Shown: positions 55,070 through 63,926 of the stretch, piece after piece
Position numbering within the stretch: position 1 is the first letter of the stretch
How the letters are laid out: each line of letters begins with the position of its first letter
Assembly (NCBI GenBank): GCA_934101795.1
Contig: CAKORY010000003.1
Location: 47,839 to 111,838 of the forward strand
Source: an uncultured Bacilli bacterium
GTDB lineage: Bacteria; Bacillota_I; Bacilli_A; RF39; UBA660
Reading direction: 5' to 3'
Length of the DNA: 64,000 nucleotides
The notes under the pieces: model-generated
Seen by the model: the letters and a program-made list of their open reading frames with translations, nothing else
Database searches by the model: none
What the model was told of the DNA's origin: nothing
Position numbers and translations under genes: made by a program

Positions 55070-55648
55070 TTACCAAAATATTTCCATTATTTCTTTACTA
55101 CGATTTTTAAATAAAATAGTATCCATGAAATCTAAAATTCCTGTGATAATTAAGAATGCTCCGGCAAGTTTTGTAAGCGTTAAGCTTGCAAAAGGATTAA
55201 ATATTACAAGAATACCTACGATAGCCACTAAAATACCTGTTGCAAGTGTTATTAACCAAGAGTCTTCATTACCTCTTTTAAGCCATAACGCATAGTTTAC
55301 TTTACTTGCCCCATTAACTATCATGTAGATACCAAGACATATTGTTATAAATTCAACTACACTTGATGGCACTAAAATTATAACTACACCTAGAACTGCA
55401 TAAATTACACCAAATACTAAATTTAAATTATATAGTTTAGCTCCTTCACGATGGAAATACTTATAAATTGAGTTTATACCTTCGATAAGGAAAATAATAC
55501 CAACAATCATACCAAGCACTTTACCACTTAATTCTGGAACTAATAATAATATAATACCTGTGATAACTGTTATTAAGGCAGTTCCAATAGAGTACCATAT
55601 CATTCTTTTGTACATGTTTTCAATACTATTTTTTAAACCATTTGCCAT
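55070..55648 (-). CDS. HdeD/DUF308-family membrane protein
   Basis: 192 residues from ATG 55648 (TAGGTGATAA upstream). About six membrane helices arranged as three pairs, with the family's G-rich LGVVIILVPSS and GILVAIVGILVIFNPF repeats. HdeD is linked to acid resistance in E. coli; in Firmicutes the role is unclear. It stands alone, divergent from the FemX-like gene. Confidence 0.8.
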   Translation of the reverse strand: MANGLKNSIENMYKRMIWYSIGTALITVITGIILLLVPELSGKVLGMIVGIIFLIEGINSIYKYFHREGAKLYNLNLVFGVIYAVLGVVIILVPSSVVEFITICLGIYMIVNGASKVNYALWLKRGNEDSWLITLATGILVAIVGILVIFNPFASLTLTKLAGAFLIITGILDFMDTILFKNRSKEIMEIFW

Positions 55649-55724
55649 TTTTATCACCTAATTATATTATACATAAAATACTTACGTTTAGCAACAATTT
55701 TATAGATTTTAACGTCAATTTATG

Positions 55725-55731
55725 GTATAAT
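55725..55731 (+). promoter_or_regulatory. Extended -10 promoter of femX-like gene
   Basis: GTATAAT preceded by TG (TGGTATAAT), about 30 bases before the ATG at 55761. Confidence 0.5.
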
Positions 55732-55760
55732 GTTGTCTTACTTATGAGGGAGGTTTTTAT

Positions 55761-56987
55761 ATGAACTTAAAAGAGATGTCACTAGCTGAATTTAAAGAGT
55801 TTGCAAATACTCATTTTATTGGTAATTTTCATGAATCTATTAACTATGCTTTAATTAAAGCTGAGGAAGGTTATGAATATGAATTTATTTCTTATGGTGC
55901 TGATGAAGTAGTGGCTGCTGCTTTAATTCTTTATAAAAAAATTGGTAATATTTATTTTGGTTACTCACCTCGTGGTTTTTTAATTAATTATTCAAATGAA
56001 TATTTACTTGAAGAATTTACTAGAAAAGTAAAAGATTATTATAAAAAAAGAGGTTTTGCTTTTATTAAAATTAATCCTGAAATAGCTATAGCTAAGTTAA
56101 ATAAAAAAACTATGAACTTTGAATATAATGAAAATTATAGAATTATAGATATTTTAACTAAATGTGGATATAAAAAACTTAAAAATAATATGAATTTTGA
56201 ATCTCTTTTACCTAGAGTAAATGCCATTGTTAATATGGAAGGTTATAATCATACTAATTTATCTAAAAATACAAGAAATAAAGTTAAAAAAGGGCTTAGA
56301 AAAGGACTTATTCTTGAAAAAGCTGAACCTGATAAAATTAATATTTTTTATAAATTTATTAAAAATAAAATAAATAAAGATGAATATTATTATAATGATT
56401 TTTATAATGTTTTTAGTAAAACTGCAGATGTAGATTTATTACTTGTTAAAGTTGATTATAAAAAGTTTTTAATAAATGCTCAGAATTCTTATAATTTGGA
56501 ACTTAGAAGAAATGCTGAACTTAATAACAAGTTACTAACAAATAATAATGCTAATGTTATAAATGCTAAAATGAATTCTGATAGAGCACTTCTTGCTTAT
56601 AAGAATGATATTGCAGAAGCTTCTAAAAACTTAAATACTGGATTAGAAACTTATGTTGCTGGAGCTCTTGTTATAAAATATCAAAATAGAGTTATCATAC
56701 AAATAAGTGGTTTTGATAAGTCTTTATCTAGATTTAGTGCTAATTATTATTTGTATTATGCAATCATTAAATATTATCAAAAAAAATATAAATATTTAGA
56801 TTTAAATGGTATTACTGCTGATTTATCAAAAGATAATCATTATTATGGTTTAAATAGATTTAAAATGGGATTTAATCCAGATGTTTATGAATATATCGGA
56901 GAATTTGATTTAGTTATAGATGAAAAGTTATATGATAAATTACTTAAAAGTGGTGCTTTAGCTAAAGAATTTAATAAAATAAAGTAA
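55761..56987 (+). CDS. FemABX-family aminoacyltransferase (cell-wall cross-bridge)
   Basis: 408 residues: a tandem GNAT-like FemABX fold with an inserted charged helical arm (residues ~225-300, INAQNSYNLELRRNAELNNK). Typical motifs are YFGYSPRGFLINY, LSKNTRNKVKKGLRKGLILE and YLDLNGITADLSKDNHYYGL. FemX/MurM enzymes add amino acids from aminoacyl-tRNA to the peptidoglycan stem Lys. So the cell has a wall, against a true Mollicute. AGGGAGG precedes ATG 55761. Confidence 0.9.
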   Translation: MNLKEMSLAEFKEFANTHFIGNFHESINYALIKAEEGYEYEFISYGADEVVAAALILYKKIGNIYFGYSPRGFLINYSNEYLLEEFTRKVKDYYKKRGFAFIKINPEIAIAKLNKKTMNFEYNENYRIIDILTKCGYKKLKNNMNFESLLPRVNAIVNMEGYNHTNLSKNTRNKVKKGLRKGLILEKAEPDKINIFYKFIKNKINKDEYYYNDFYNVFSKTADVDLLLVKVDYKKFLINAQNSYNLELRRNAELNNKLLTNNNANVINAKMNSDRALLAYKNDIAEASKNLNTGLETYVAGALVIKYQNRVIIQISGFDKSLSRFSANYYLYYAIIKYYQKKYKYLDLNGITADLSKDNHYYGLNRFKMGFNPDVYEYIGEFDLVIDEKLYDKLLKSGALAKEFNKIK

Positions 56988-57013
56988 TTAGTTTTATTCT
57001 AATTACTTTTTGT
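56981..57013. terminator. Bidirectional terminator
   Basis: AAAGTAATTAG, loop TTTTATT, CTAATTACTTT, then TTG. It overlaps the FemX-like stop codon. Confidence 0.8.
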
Positions 57014-57014
57014 T

Positions 57015-57212
57015 TTATAAAAATGCAGTCAAACTTTCAGTTTCTTGTTTTTCTTTAGAATTTTGATTTATATTCATACTATTTAAGTTCAGTGATACAC
57101 TTATAGCTTTTAATATTTCAAACATTTGTTGATTAATCATTTTTTGTTCCGACAATTGGGCCTTCAGTATTTCATTTTGTTCCGCAAGTAAACTAATTAT
57201 ATTATTATCCAT
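57015..57212 (-). CDS. Small coiled-coil protein
   Basis: 65 residues, no membrane segment. The first half has a heptad pattern (LLAEQNEILKAQLSEQKMIN) that predicts a short coiled coil; the tail is Asn/Ser/Glu-rich. TGGAGG precedes ATG 57212. It lies between the FemX-like and tuf genes. No family recognised. Confidence 0.55.
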   Translation of the reverse strand: MDNNIISLLAEQNEILKAQLSEQKMINQQMFEILKAISVSLNLNSMNINQNSKEKQETESLTAFL

Positions 57213-57297
57213 AATTATCCTCCATTTATTATATTATAAGTCTTTTGTTTATATAGTAAAATATAACTTATTACATATTTACATAAAATGTGTCAAA

Positions 57298-57326
57298 AAA
57301 ACAATCTCTGCAAAAGAGATTGTTTT
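57298..57326 (-). terminator. Terminator of tuf
   Basis: AACAATCTCT and AGAGATTGTT pair around GCAAA, 17 bases after the tuf stop; minus-strand T-run follows. Confidence 0.85.
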
Positions 57327-57342
57327 AATTTTATATCATCAA

Positions 57343-58509
57343 TTATTTAAGAATTTCAGATACAACTCCGGCACCAACAGTTCTTCCACCTTCACGGATA
57401 GAGAATTTAGTTCCGTTTTCTAGAGCAACTGGAGCGATAAGTTCAACAGTCATGTCAACATTATCACCAGGCATAACCATTTCTACTCCTTCAGGTAATT
57501 CAATAACACCTGTTACGTCAGTAGTTCTGAAATAGAATTGTGGACGATAATTTGAGAAGAATGGTGTATGACGTCCTCCTTCTTCTTTAGATAGAACGTA
57601 TACGCTTGCTTTGAATTTTGTATGAGGTGTAACACTTCCTGGTTTAGCCAAAACTTGTCCACGTTCAACGCCATCACGAGCAATACCACGAAGTAAGCAT
57701 CCAGCATTGTCACCAGCTTGAGCATAGTCTAGAGATTTTCTAAACATTTCAATACCAGTAACAACTGTTTTAGTTGTAGGTCTTAGACCAACGATTTCAA
57801 CTTCGTCGTTAAGTTTTAGTTGTCCACGTTCAACACGTCCAGTAACAACTGTTCCACGTCCTGAGATAGTGAATACGTCTTCAATACTCATTAGGAATGG
57901 TTTGTCAGTATCACGAACTGGTGCATCGATATAAGAATCAACAGCAGCCATTAAGTCACGGATACTTTGAGCAGCAGCTTCATCACCTTCAAGGGCTTTT
58001 AAAGCACTACCACGAATAATAGGACATTCAGAATCATATCCATATTCTCCTAATAATTCTCTGATTTCCATTTCTACTAAATCAAGTAGTTCTGGATCAT
58101 CAACTTGGTCACATTTATTCATGTAAACCACGATCTTAGGCACACCAACTTGACGAGATAACAAAATGTGTTCTCTAGTTTGTGGCATAGGACCATCTGC
58201 AGCAGATACAACTAGGATAGCACCATCCATTTGTGCAGCACCAGTGATCATGTTTTTAACATAGTCAGCATGGCCTGGGCAGTCAACGTGTGCATAGTGA
58301 CGTTTTTCAGTTTCGTATTCAACATGCGCAGTGTTGATAGTTATACCTCTTTCTCTTTCTTCTGGAGCTTTGTCGATATCAGCATAATCAACAAATTGTC
58401 CAAAGTATTTTGTGATCGCAGCAGTTAATGTTGTTTTACCATGGTCTACGTGTCCAATGGTACCAATATTAACGTGTTCTTTTGAACGATCGAATTTTTC
58501 TCTTGCCAT
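57343..58509 (-). CDS. tuf: Elongation factor Tu
   Basis: 388 residues. GTPase motifs GHVDHGKTTL, DCPGHADYV and NKCD are intact. Typical domains 2 and 3 (IEDVFTISGRGTVVTGRVER, FYFRTTDVTGVIELPEGVEM). It delivers aminoacyl-tRNA to the ribosome. It ends the rpsL-rpsG-fusA-tuf cluster, with a 73-base gap after fusA that holds a weak hairpin and AT-rich signals for possible extra initiation. Confidence 0.97.
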   Translation of the reverse strand: MAREKFDRSKEHVNIGTIGHVDHGKTTLTAAITKYFGQFVDYADIDKAPEERERGITINTAHVEYETEKRHYAHVDCPGHADYVKNMITGAAQMDGAILVVSAADGPMPQTREHILLSRQVGVPKIVVYMNKCDQVDDPELLDLVEMEIRELLGEYGYDSECPIIRGSALKALEGDEAAAQSIRDLMAAVDSYIDAPVRDTDKPFLMSIEDVFTISGRGTVVTGRVERGQLKLNDEVEIVGLRPTTKTVVTGIEMFRKSLDYAQAGDNAGCLLRGIARDGVERGQVLAKPGSVTPHTKFKASVYVLSKEEGGRHTPFFSNYRPQFYFRTTDVTGVIELPEGVEMVMPGDNVDMTVELIAPVALENGTKFSIREGGRTVGAGVVSEILK

Positions 58510-58582
58510 ATAATAATTTCCTCCTTTTCTTATATTACTATTATATTTTATCTAATGCTTGAAGATTTTTCAAGTATTATTC

Positions 58583-60655
58583 TTAATTTATGCTGTTTTT
58601 CTTTATAATTTCTTCAGCAATATTTTTTGGAACTTCTTCATAATGGTCTAAAGTCATTGTGAAGTTACCACGTCCTTGAGAGTTTGAACGCAAACTTGTA
58701 GCATAACCAAACATTTCTGCAAGTGGAACCATAGCATTGATTGATAATGCATTTCCACGTGATTCATTTCCAAGTGGTTTACCACGTCTACTAGTTAAAT
58801 CTCCCATAACATTACCCATATATTCTTCTGGAACAACTACTTCTACTTTCATAATTGGTTCTAGAAGTACAGGTTTACACTTATTCTTAGCTTCTTTTAA
58901 AGCCATAGATGCAGCAATTTTGAAGGCCATTTCTGATGAGTCTACATCATGGTATGATCCATCAAATAATGTAGCTTTAACATCTACCATTGGATAACCA
59001 GCAAGGATACCACCTGCCATAGCTTCTTGTAAACCTTTATCTGTTACTGGTATATATTCACGAGGAACTACACCACCAACGATAGCATCAACAAATTCAT
59101 ATCCTTTTTCAGGATTTGGTTCGAATTTAACCCAAACATGTCCGTATTGTCCACGTCCACCTGATTGTTTAATATATTTACCTTCACATTCAGCAGCTTG
59201 AGTAATTGTTTCACGGTAAGCAACTTGTGGTTTACCTTTATTACATTCAACATTAAATTCACGACGCATACGGTCAACGATAATGTCTAAGTGTAATTCA
59301 CCCATTCCAGATAAAACTGTTTGACCAGTTTCTGTATCTGTTTTAACTCTTAGAGTTGGGTCTTCTTCAACTAATTTTTGAATAGCAATTGCCATTTTAT
59401 CTTGGTCATTTTTACTCTTTGGTTCAATAGCTATATCAATAACTGGAGCTGGGAATTCCATACCTTTCATGATACATGGATTTTTTTCATCACATAGTGT
59501 ATCTGCAGTCGTAGTATTTTTTAAACCAACTGCTGCAGCGATTTCTCCTGCGTATACTTCAGTTATTTCTTTTCTTTGGTTAGCATGCATTTGAAGTATA
59601 CGACCAATTCTTTCTTTTTCTCCTTTAGTAGAATTTAAAACATATGAACCTGCTTTTAAAACTCCTGAATAAATACGGAAGAATGAAAGTCTACCAACAT
59701 ATGGGTCAGTCATGATCTTAAATGCTAGTGCTGTAAATGGTTCAGAATCACTTGGATGTCTTAGTACATCGTTTCCTTTTGGATCAGTACATTCGATAGC
59801 TTCAATATCAGTTGGTGCTGGTAAATAATCAACAACAGCATCAAGTAAAGCACGTGTTCCTTTATCTCCTAGAGCATCAGCACATAAAACTGGGAAGAAT
59901 CCTACAGATAATGTTGCTTTTCTGATAGCAGCTTTAAGCTCTTCTTCAGTAATTTCTCCACCATCTAGGTATTTCATCATTAGTTCTTCATCAAAATCAG
60001 CTACTGCTTCAATTAATTTTGTTCTATATTCTTCAGTTTTTTGTACCATGTCTGCTGGGATTTCCATTTCAGATAATTCTTGTTTTTCAGTTCCATCGTA
60101 TTTGTATGCTTTTTTAGTAACTAAATCAATGTAACCTTCAAAGAATTGTTCAGCACCGATTGGTAACATAATTGGAGCAGCGTTAGCACCTAATCTATTT
60201 TTGATTGTATCAAGTGAGTAATAAAAATCTGCACCCATTTTTTCCATTTTGTTAGCACAAATCATTCTTGGTACTTTATATTCATTTGCTTGTCTCCAAA
60301 CAGTTTCAGTTTGAGGTTCTACACCAGCTTGAGCATCAATTAGAGCTATAGCACCATCTAGAACTCTTAAACTTCTTTGGACTTCGATAGTAAAATCTAC
60401 GTGACCTGGAGTATCAATAATATTTAATCTATATCCTTTCCAGTGGCAAGTAGTTGCGGCAGAAGTAATTGTAATACCTCTTTCCTTTTCTTGTTCCATC
60501 CAGTCCATTTGAGATTCACCTTCGTGAGTTTCTCCGATTTTGTGTGTAATACCAGTTAAGAATAAAATTCTTTCTGTTGTAGTTGTTTTACCAGCATCAA
60601 TGTGAGCCATGATACCGATATTTCTTATTTTATCAATTGTAACGTCTCTAGCCAT
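58583..60655 (-). CDS. fusA: Elongation factor G
   Basis: 690 residues from ATG 60655 (MARDVTIDKIRNIGIMAHID); a start at 60667 is possible, and both have weak ribosome sites, so translation is probably coupled to rpsG. Walker A AHIDAGKTTTTERI and the DTPGHVDF motif are normal. The guanine-binding motif reads NKME at 135-138 instead of NKMD. Domains II-V follow (LLEPIMKVEVVVPEEYMG near the end). It drives translocation. Confidence 0.96.
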   Translation of the reverse strand: MARDVTIDKIRNIGIMAHIDAGKTTTTERILFLTGITHKIGETHEGESQMDWMEQEKERGITITSAATTCHWKGYRLNIIDTPGHVDFTIEVQRSLRVLDGAIALIDAQAGVEPQTETVWRQANEYKVPRMICANKMEKMGADFYYSLDTIKNRLGANAAPIMLPIGAEQFFEGYIDLVTKKAYKYDGTEKQELSEMEIPADMVQKTEEYRTKLIEAVADFDEELMMKYLDGGEITEEELKAAIRKATLSVGFFPVLCADALGDKGTRALLDAVVDYLPAPTDIEAIECTDPKGNDVLRHPSDSEPFTALAFKIMTDPYVGRLSFFRIYSGVLKAGSYVLNSTKGEKERIGRILQMHANQRKEITEVYAGEIAAAVGLKNTTTADTLCDEKNPCIMKGMEFPAPVIDIAIEPKSKNDQDKMAIAIQKLVEEDPTLRVKTDTETGQTVLSGMGELHLDIIVDRMRREFNVECNKGKPQVAYRETITQAAECEGKYIKQSGGRGQYGHVWVKFEPNPEKGYEFVDAIVGGVVPREYIPVTDKGLQEAMAGGILAGYPMVDVKATLFDGSYHDVDSSEMAFKIAASMALKEAKNKCKPVLLEPIMKVEVVVPEEYMGNVMGDLTSRRGKPLGNESRGNALSINAMVPLAEMFGYATSLRSNSQGRGNFTMTLDHYEEVPKNIAEEIIKKNSIN

Positions 60656-60660
60656 AGTGC

Positions 60661-61128
60661 TTACCATCTATAGTGAGCAAATGCTTTATTTGCTTCTGCC
60701 ATTCTATGAGTATCTTCACGTTTTTTGCAAGCACCACCAGTACCATTTGAGGCATCTATGATTTCGTTTGCAAGATTAATGGCCATTCCCTTTCCATTTC
60801 TTAATTTTGCATAATTAACTAACCATCTTAAAGCTAGTGTTTGAGCTCTTTCATCATTAACTTCCATTGGAACTTGATAGTTTGAGCCTCCAACTCTACG
60901 AGACTTAACTTCTAGAGCTGGTTTGATATTTTCTAATGCAGCACTATATACTTCTAAAGCTGGTTTACCAGTTTTTTCAGCAACTATATCAAATGCTTCA
61001 TATAATATCTTTTGAGCTGTACCTTTTTTACCATCTAACATAATTTGGTTTACTAATTTAGTAACTACTTTTGAATTATATATAGGATCTGGTAGTACAT
61101 CTCTTTTAACTGCACGTCTTTTACGCAT
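60661..61128 (-). CDS. rpsG: 30S ribosomal protein S7
   Basis: 155 residues, full length. MRKRRAVKRDVLPDPIYNSK, then KSRRVGGSNYQVPMEV and the C-terminal HRMAEANKAFAHYRW are diagnostic. S7 nucleates assembly of the 30S head. It lies between rpsL and fusA and overlaps the possible upstream start of fusA. Confidence 0.97.
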   Translation of the reverse strand: MRKRRAVKRDVLPDPIYNSKVVTKLVNQIMLDGKKGTAQKILYEAFDIVAEKTGKPALEVYSAALENIKPALEVKSRRVGGSNYQVPMEVNDERAQTLALRWLVNYAKLRNGKGMAINLANEIIDASNGTGGACKKREDTHRMAEANKAFAHYRW

Positions 61129-61148
61129 CTAATTTTCCTCCTATTCTA

Positions 61149-61562
61149 TTATTTTTTGTCTTTTTTAGTTCCGTATTTACTACGTCCTTGTTTACGGTCT
61201 TGAACTCCGTGAGTATCAAGTGTACCTCTTACGATATGATAACGAACACCGATTAAATCCTTAACACGGCCACCTCTTACTAAAACAACACTGTGTTCTT
61301 GTAAGTTATGTCCTTCTCCTGGAATATAAGCATCGATTTCTTTACCATTAGAAAGTCTAACACGAGCATATTTTCTTAATGCTGAGTTCGGTTTTTTAGG
61401 TGTTCTTGTACCAACTTTAGTACAAACTCCTCTTTTTTGTGGACTCTTTGCATCAGTTTGTTTCTTTTCTAGAGTGTTAAATCCAACATTTAATACTGGA
61501 CTTTTACTCTTTCTTGTTTTTTTGCTTCGATTTTTCTTTACTAATTGATTGATCGTAGGCAT
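61149..61562 (-). CDS. rpsL: 30S ribosomal protein S12
   Basis: 137 residues. TINQLVKKNRSKKTRKSKSP and TPKKPNSALRKYARVRL are normal. In the decoding-site loop, the near-universal KDLPGVRYH reads KDLIGVRYH: Ile104 replaces the Pro known as P104 in B. subtilis (P90 in E. coli numbering). GGAGCG precedes ATG 61562. First gene of the str operon. Confidence 0.96.
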   Translation of the reverse strand: MPTINQLVKKNRSKKTRKSKSPVLNVGFNTLEKKQTDAKSPQKRGVCTKVGTRTPKKPNSALRKYARVRLSNGKEIDAYIPGEGHNLQEHSVVLVRGGRVKDLIGVRYHIVRGTLDTHGVQDRKQGRSKYGTKKDKK

Positions 61563-61584
61563 TTATTTTCGCTCCTTTCCATTA

Positions 61585-61641
61585 ACACACATCCTGGTGT
61601 ATCGAACATTGTTTTAAACTAGGTTCTACCTAAGCAGAACC
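61585..61641 (-). promoter_or_regulatory. Structured 5' leader of the str operon
   Basis: The ~95-base untranslated leader holds two hairpins: GGTTCT/AGAACC (61641-61622) and ACAC/GTGT around CAGGAT (61598-61585). It could take part in ribosomal-protein feedback or simply stabilise the mRNA. Confidence 0.4.
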
Positions 61642-61663
61642 CGTTTTTTTAAAATGCAAATAT

Positions 61664-61693
61664 ACTATAACATTAATATGATATGTTTGTCAA
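61664..61693 (-). promoter_or_regulatory. Promoter of the str operon
   Basis: Minus strand: -35 TTGACA (61693-61688), 18-base spacer, -10 TATAGT (61669-61664). Confidence 0.75.
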
Positions 61694-61734
61694 GAAAAAA
61701 TAATGAATTTTGAGTTAATTTGTTGTGTTTTTTA

Positions 61735-62655
61735 TCACACACTGCTTTTAAATCTATAAAGCTTTTTAACAATTGGATTATAATCTACACCTGATAAATC
61801 CTTTTCTTTTTGGGATGCAACGTATTTTGTTAGATACATGCACTTTACTAATAAGTTATACTCCGATAAAAGCGTTGGCTTGCTATCTAATACAATTACT
61901 TCTTTATAGTATTTAGTTAATTCACTTAATAATAGTTTATCTAAGTCTGTACCTAAATTAAAATATATTGCTATATTATTGTAAGTTTTTGATAATGTAC
62001 TTCTACCATGACAATATGAATACTTATCATGAATTACAGGAATGCCAATACCAGCTTCAACCATCGTAGATTCTAAATATTTGCTTGCTGATAATGTTTC
62101 AAAACCTGTAAAGATTTCAAAAGCATCACAATTTACATCAAAATTATAATCATATTCTTTCATACTATCAATTATTCTTTGATAATCATTATCCAAATAA
62201 TAATTTAATAATATTGCACATGGTATTAATGTTGCTGCTAAAGATATAAAACTTTTTTCTGGATCTTTACAAATATAATTTAAACTAATTACACCGTTTT
62301 CATTATTTTCCTTACTAGATAACAAATAATGTCTTAGATTGTTATCGAAAGCTAATTCAACGCCAAAGTTTGCTCCAGAGTAACTACATGCCAAAATATT
62401 TTTATAGCCGTTCATAAACTCTTTAAAATATTTTAAATCCCTTGGTTCTACACATTTTGTTATAATCAAATTCTTCATAAGTAATATTTTCGATGCAAAC
62501 GAAGCAACAATACTTGAACCACCTACCCCCGATACTAATGTTGGGTCTTTAATTTTACTTAGTAAATAATTTAATTTTTCTAAGTCAGTATCATTTAAAC
62601 TATCAACAACCCTATTATTCAATTTTTTGAAATTTTCGTTCATATTCTTTTCCAT
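61735..62655 (-). CDS. SIS-domain sugar-phosphate-binding protein
   Basis: 306 residues with two SIS-like halves. LVSGVGGSSIVASFASKIL and LACSYSGANFGVELAF are the first phosphosugar loop region; CHGRSTLSKTYN lies in the second. SIS proteins isomerise sugar phosphates or sense them. AAGGAGG precedes ATG 62655. It is downstream of, and probably controlled with, the WYL regulator gene; the 54-base gap contains a TTAAGT/ACTTAA inverted repeat (62668-62689). Confidence 0.7.
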   Translation of the reverse strand: MEKNMNENFKKLNNRVVDSLNDTDLEKLNYLLSKIKDPTLVSGVGGSSIVASFASKILLMKNLIITKCVEPRDLKYFKEFMNGYKNILACSYSGANFGVELAFDNNLRHYLLSSKENNENGVISLNYICKDPEKSFISLAATLIPCAILLNYYLDNDYQRIIDSMKEYDYNFDVNCDAFEIFTGFETLSASKYLESTMVEAGIGIPVIHDKYSYCHGRSTLSKTYNNIAIYFNLGTDLDKLLLSELTKYYKEVIVLDSKPTLLSEYNLLVKCMYLTKYVASQKEKDLSGVDYNPIVKKLYRFKSSV

Positions 62656-62709
62656 AAAAAATCCTCCTTAAGTAATTTATATCACTTAAAGAGGAAGTAT
62701 TTGGTCTAC

Positions 62710-63294
62710 TTAAAAAGTTTCATCTAAAAGTTCCATTTTATTTATTCTTTTAAGTTCAAAATGTCTTAAATCTTGACGAAGTTCGCAAAAGGCTGCACAT
62801 CCCCATCCAGAATTATATAAAAATAAATCATATGGCCTTATAATTCTATTTAAATTTCCATCGGTAAATGAATAATAATTTATTTTTACTTTTCTTTTTT
62901 CTTTTATAGCCTTATTTAATATATTATAATAATTTTTAATATCATCTTTTAATTCAATATTTTCGTTTTGAGATTCAAAATAGATTCCATGAACTTTATC
63001 AGCTATTATTTGTAATTTTTCTTTATCGTCTTTATTTACTTTTAAGTTTTTTAAAAATTCATAATCTTCTTTAGAAAATTTGCGTAAAGGAATTTTAATA
63101 CTTTGATTTAAAACATAACCTCCATAAGGTCCCATGATGCTATCTATAAATATTCCTGCTTTTTCAAGTTCTTCCTTGTAACTTCTAACCATTCTTTCGG
63201 ATGTTTCAAGTTTTTCTGCTAGTTCCTTTATATTGTATTTTCTACCATTTTCTAAATATTCAAGCATTAATAAACAATTTGATATTTTTGCCAT
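62710..63294 (-). CDS. HTH-WYL-type transcriptional regulator
   Basis: 194 residues. N-terminal winged HTH (LLMLEYLENGRKYNIKELAE, KLETSERMVRSYKEELEKAG, FIDSIMGPYGGYVL). After a linker comes a WYL-like domain (KINYYSFTDGNLNRIIRPYD, then NSGWGCAAFCELRQDLRHFE, LKRINKMELLDETF). The family is usually about 300 residues; here the C-terminal extension is absent, so it is compact. It probably responds to a small ligand and controls the SIS-domain gene downstream. Confidence 0.82.
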   Translation of the reverse strand: MAKISNCLLMLEYLENGRKYNIKELAEKLETSERMVRSYKEELEKAGIFIDSIMGPYGGYVLNQSIKIPLRKFSKEDYEFLKNLKVNKDDKEKLQIIADKVHGIYFESQNENIELKDDIKNYYNILNKAIKEKRKVKINYYSFTDGNLNRIIRPYDLFLYNSGWGCAAFCELRQDLRHFELKRINKMELLDETF

Positions 63295-63326
63295 AATTAG
63301 CCCCCATATTTAAATCAAAAGCAGAT

Positions 63327-63464
63327 TTAAAAACTGCTATATAGTTTATATATTAGATAAGCTGCAAATAGTAATGCTAGCAATAAGATTCCACTTAAAA
63401 CAAGCATTTCTGTTAACCCCCAGCCTCTATTGTCTTTTAGTTTACTATTTATATTTTTAAGCAT
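63327..63464 (-). CDS. Flp/Tad-type short prepilin-like protein
   Basis: 45 residues from ATG 63464 (AGGTGGTAAAT upstream). A basic leader ending in NRG is followed by WGLTEMLVLSGILLLALLFA. Cleavage after Gly places Glu at +5, the classic prepilin-peptidase site of type IV and Flp pilins, then one hydrophobic helix and a very short tail (YKLYSSF). The size and layout fit Flp/Tad pilins. Together with the CpaB-like gene at the left edge, this suggests a Tad-like pilus in this organism. A hairpin overlaps the stop. Confidence 0.65.
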   Translation of the reverse strand: MLKNINSKLKDNRGWGLTEMLVLSGILLLALLFAAYLIYKLYSSF

Positions 63465-63821
63465 ATTTACCACCTGTAAATTTATTATATTAAAAATGAT
63501 TATAATTGTCAATTTATTAAGTTAAAATTTATGTTTGACTATAATTAAAGTTATTTATTTTATTACAAGAATTAAAATAGTATAGTAAAGAATAAAATGA
63601 TGTACATCAAGCACTATATGGTGTTTTAAATAATAAGTAGTCGAGTTTAAAAAGTGTAGAAGTTAATTGTGGCTTTTAAAATTAAGTTTTCATTTTACAA
63701 AATTTATGTTTTACCCTTGAAACATTCGTGTTTATTTGTTATAGTATTTTTTAAGGAATATTTGTTCTCGGGTGTCTACCTTCTTTCAGGGACTTTGGGC
63801 TTATTGAGAGGAGGAATGCAT
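63465..63821. other. 357-bp intergenic region
   Basis: It holds the pilin ribosome site at the left, a small GCAC/GTGT-type hairpin near 63610-63625, and a clear promoter at 63717-63745. No other gene seen. Confidence 0.6.
63717..63745 (+). promoter_or_regulatory. Promoter of small hydrophobic peptide gene
   Basis: -35 TTGAAA, 17-base spacer, -10 TATAGT. A ~70-base leader follows before ATG 63822. Confidence 0.7.
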
Positions 63822-63926
63822 ATGAAGAAAAGAGTTTATGTAATTAAATTTCTTAACAGATTATGTATTATAATGTTAATAATAGCTTTAATGCTATTAA
63901 TAATAAAATTAGACATCTGCCTGTGA
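63822..63926 (+). CDS. Short hydrophobic peptide, 3' end replaced by IS insertion
   Basis: 34 residues: a basic start (MKKRVYVIKFLNR), a membrane helix (LCIIMLIIALMLLIIKLDIC) and a stop. GAGAGGAGG precedes ATG 63822 and a good promoter lies upstream. The TGA stop coincides with the first bases of the predicted IS end, so the original protein may have been longer. The layout (strong promoter, long leader, short basic-hydrophobic peptide) resembles type I toxins, but no antisense RNA promoter is evident. Confidence 0.5.
   Translation: MKKRVYVIKFLNRLCIIMLIIALMLLIIKLDICL

Noticed and set aside
58558..58574. Hairpin between fusA and tuf
   Set aside because: CTTGAA/TTCAAG is short and not followed by a T-run, so no terminator is called.
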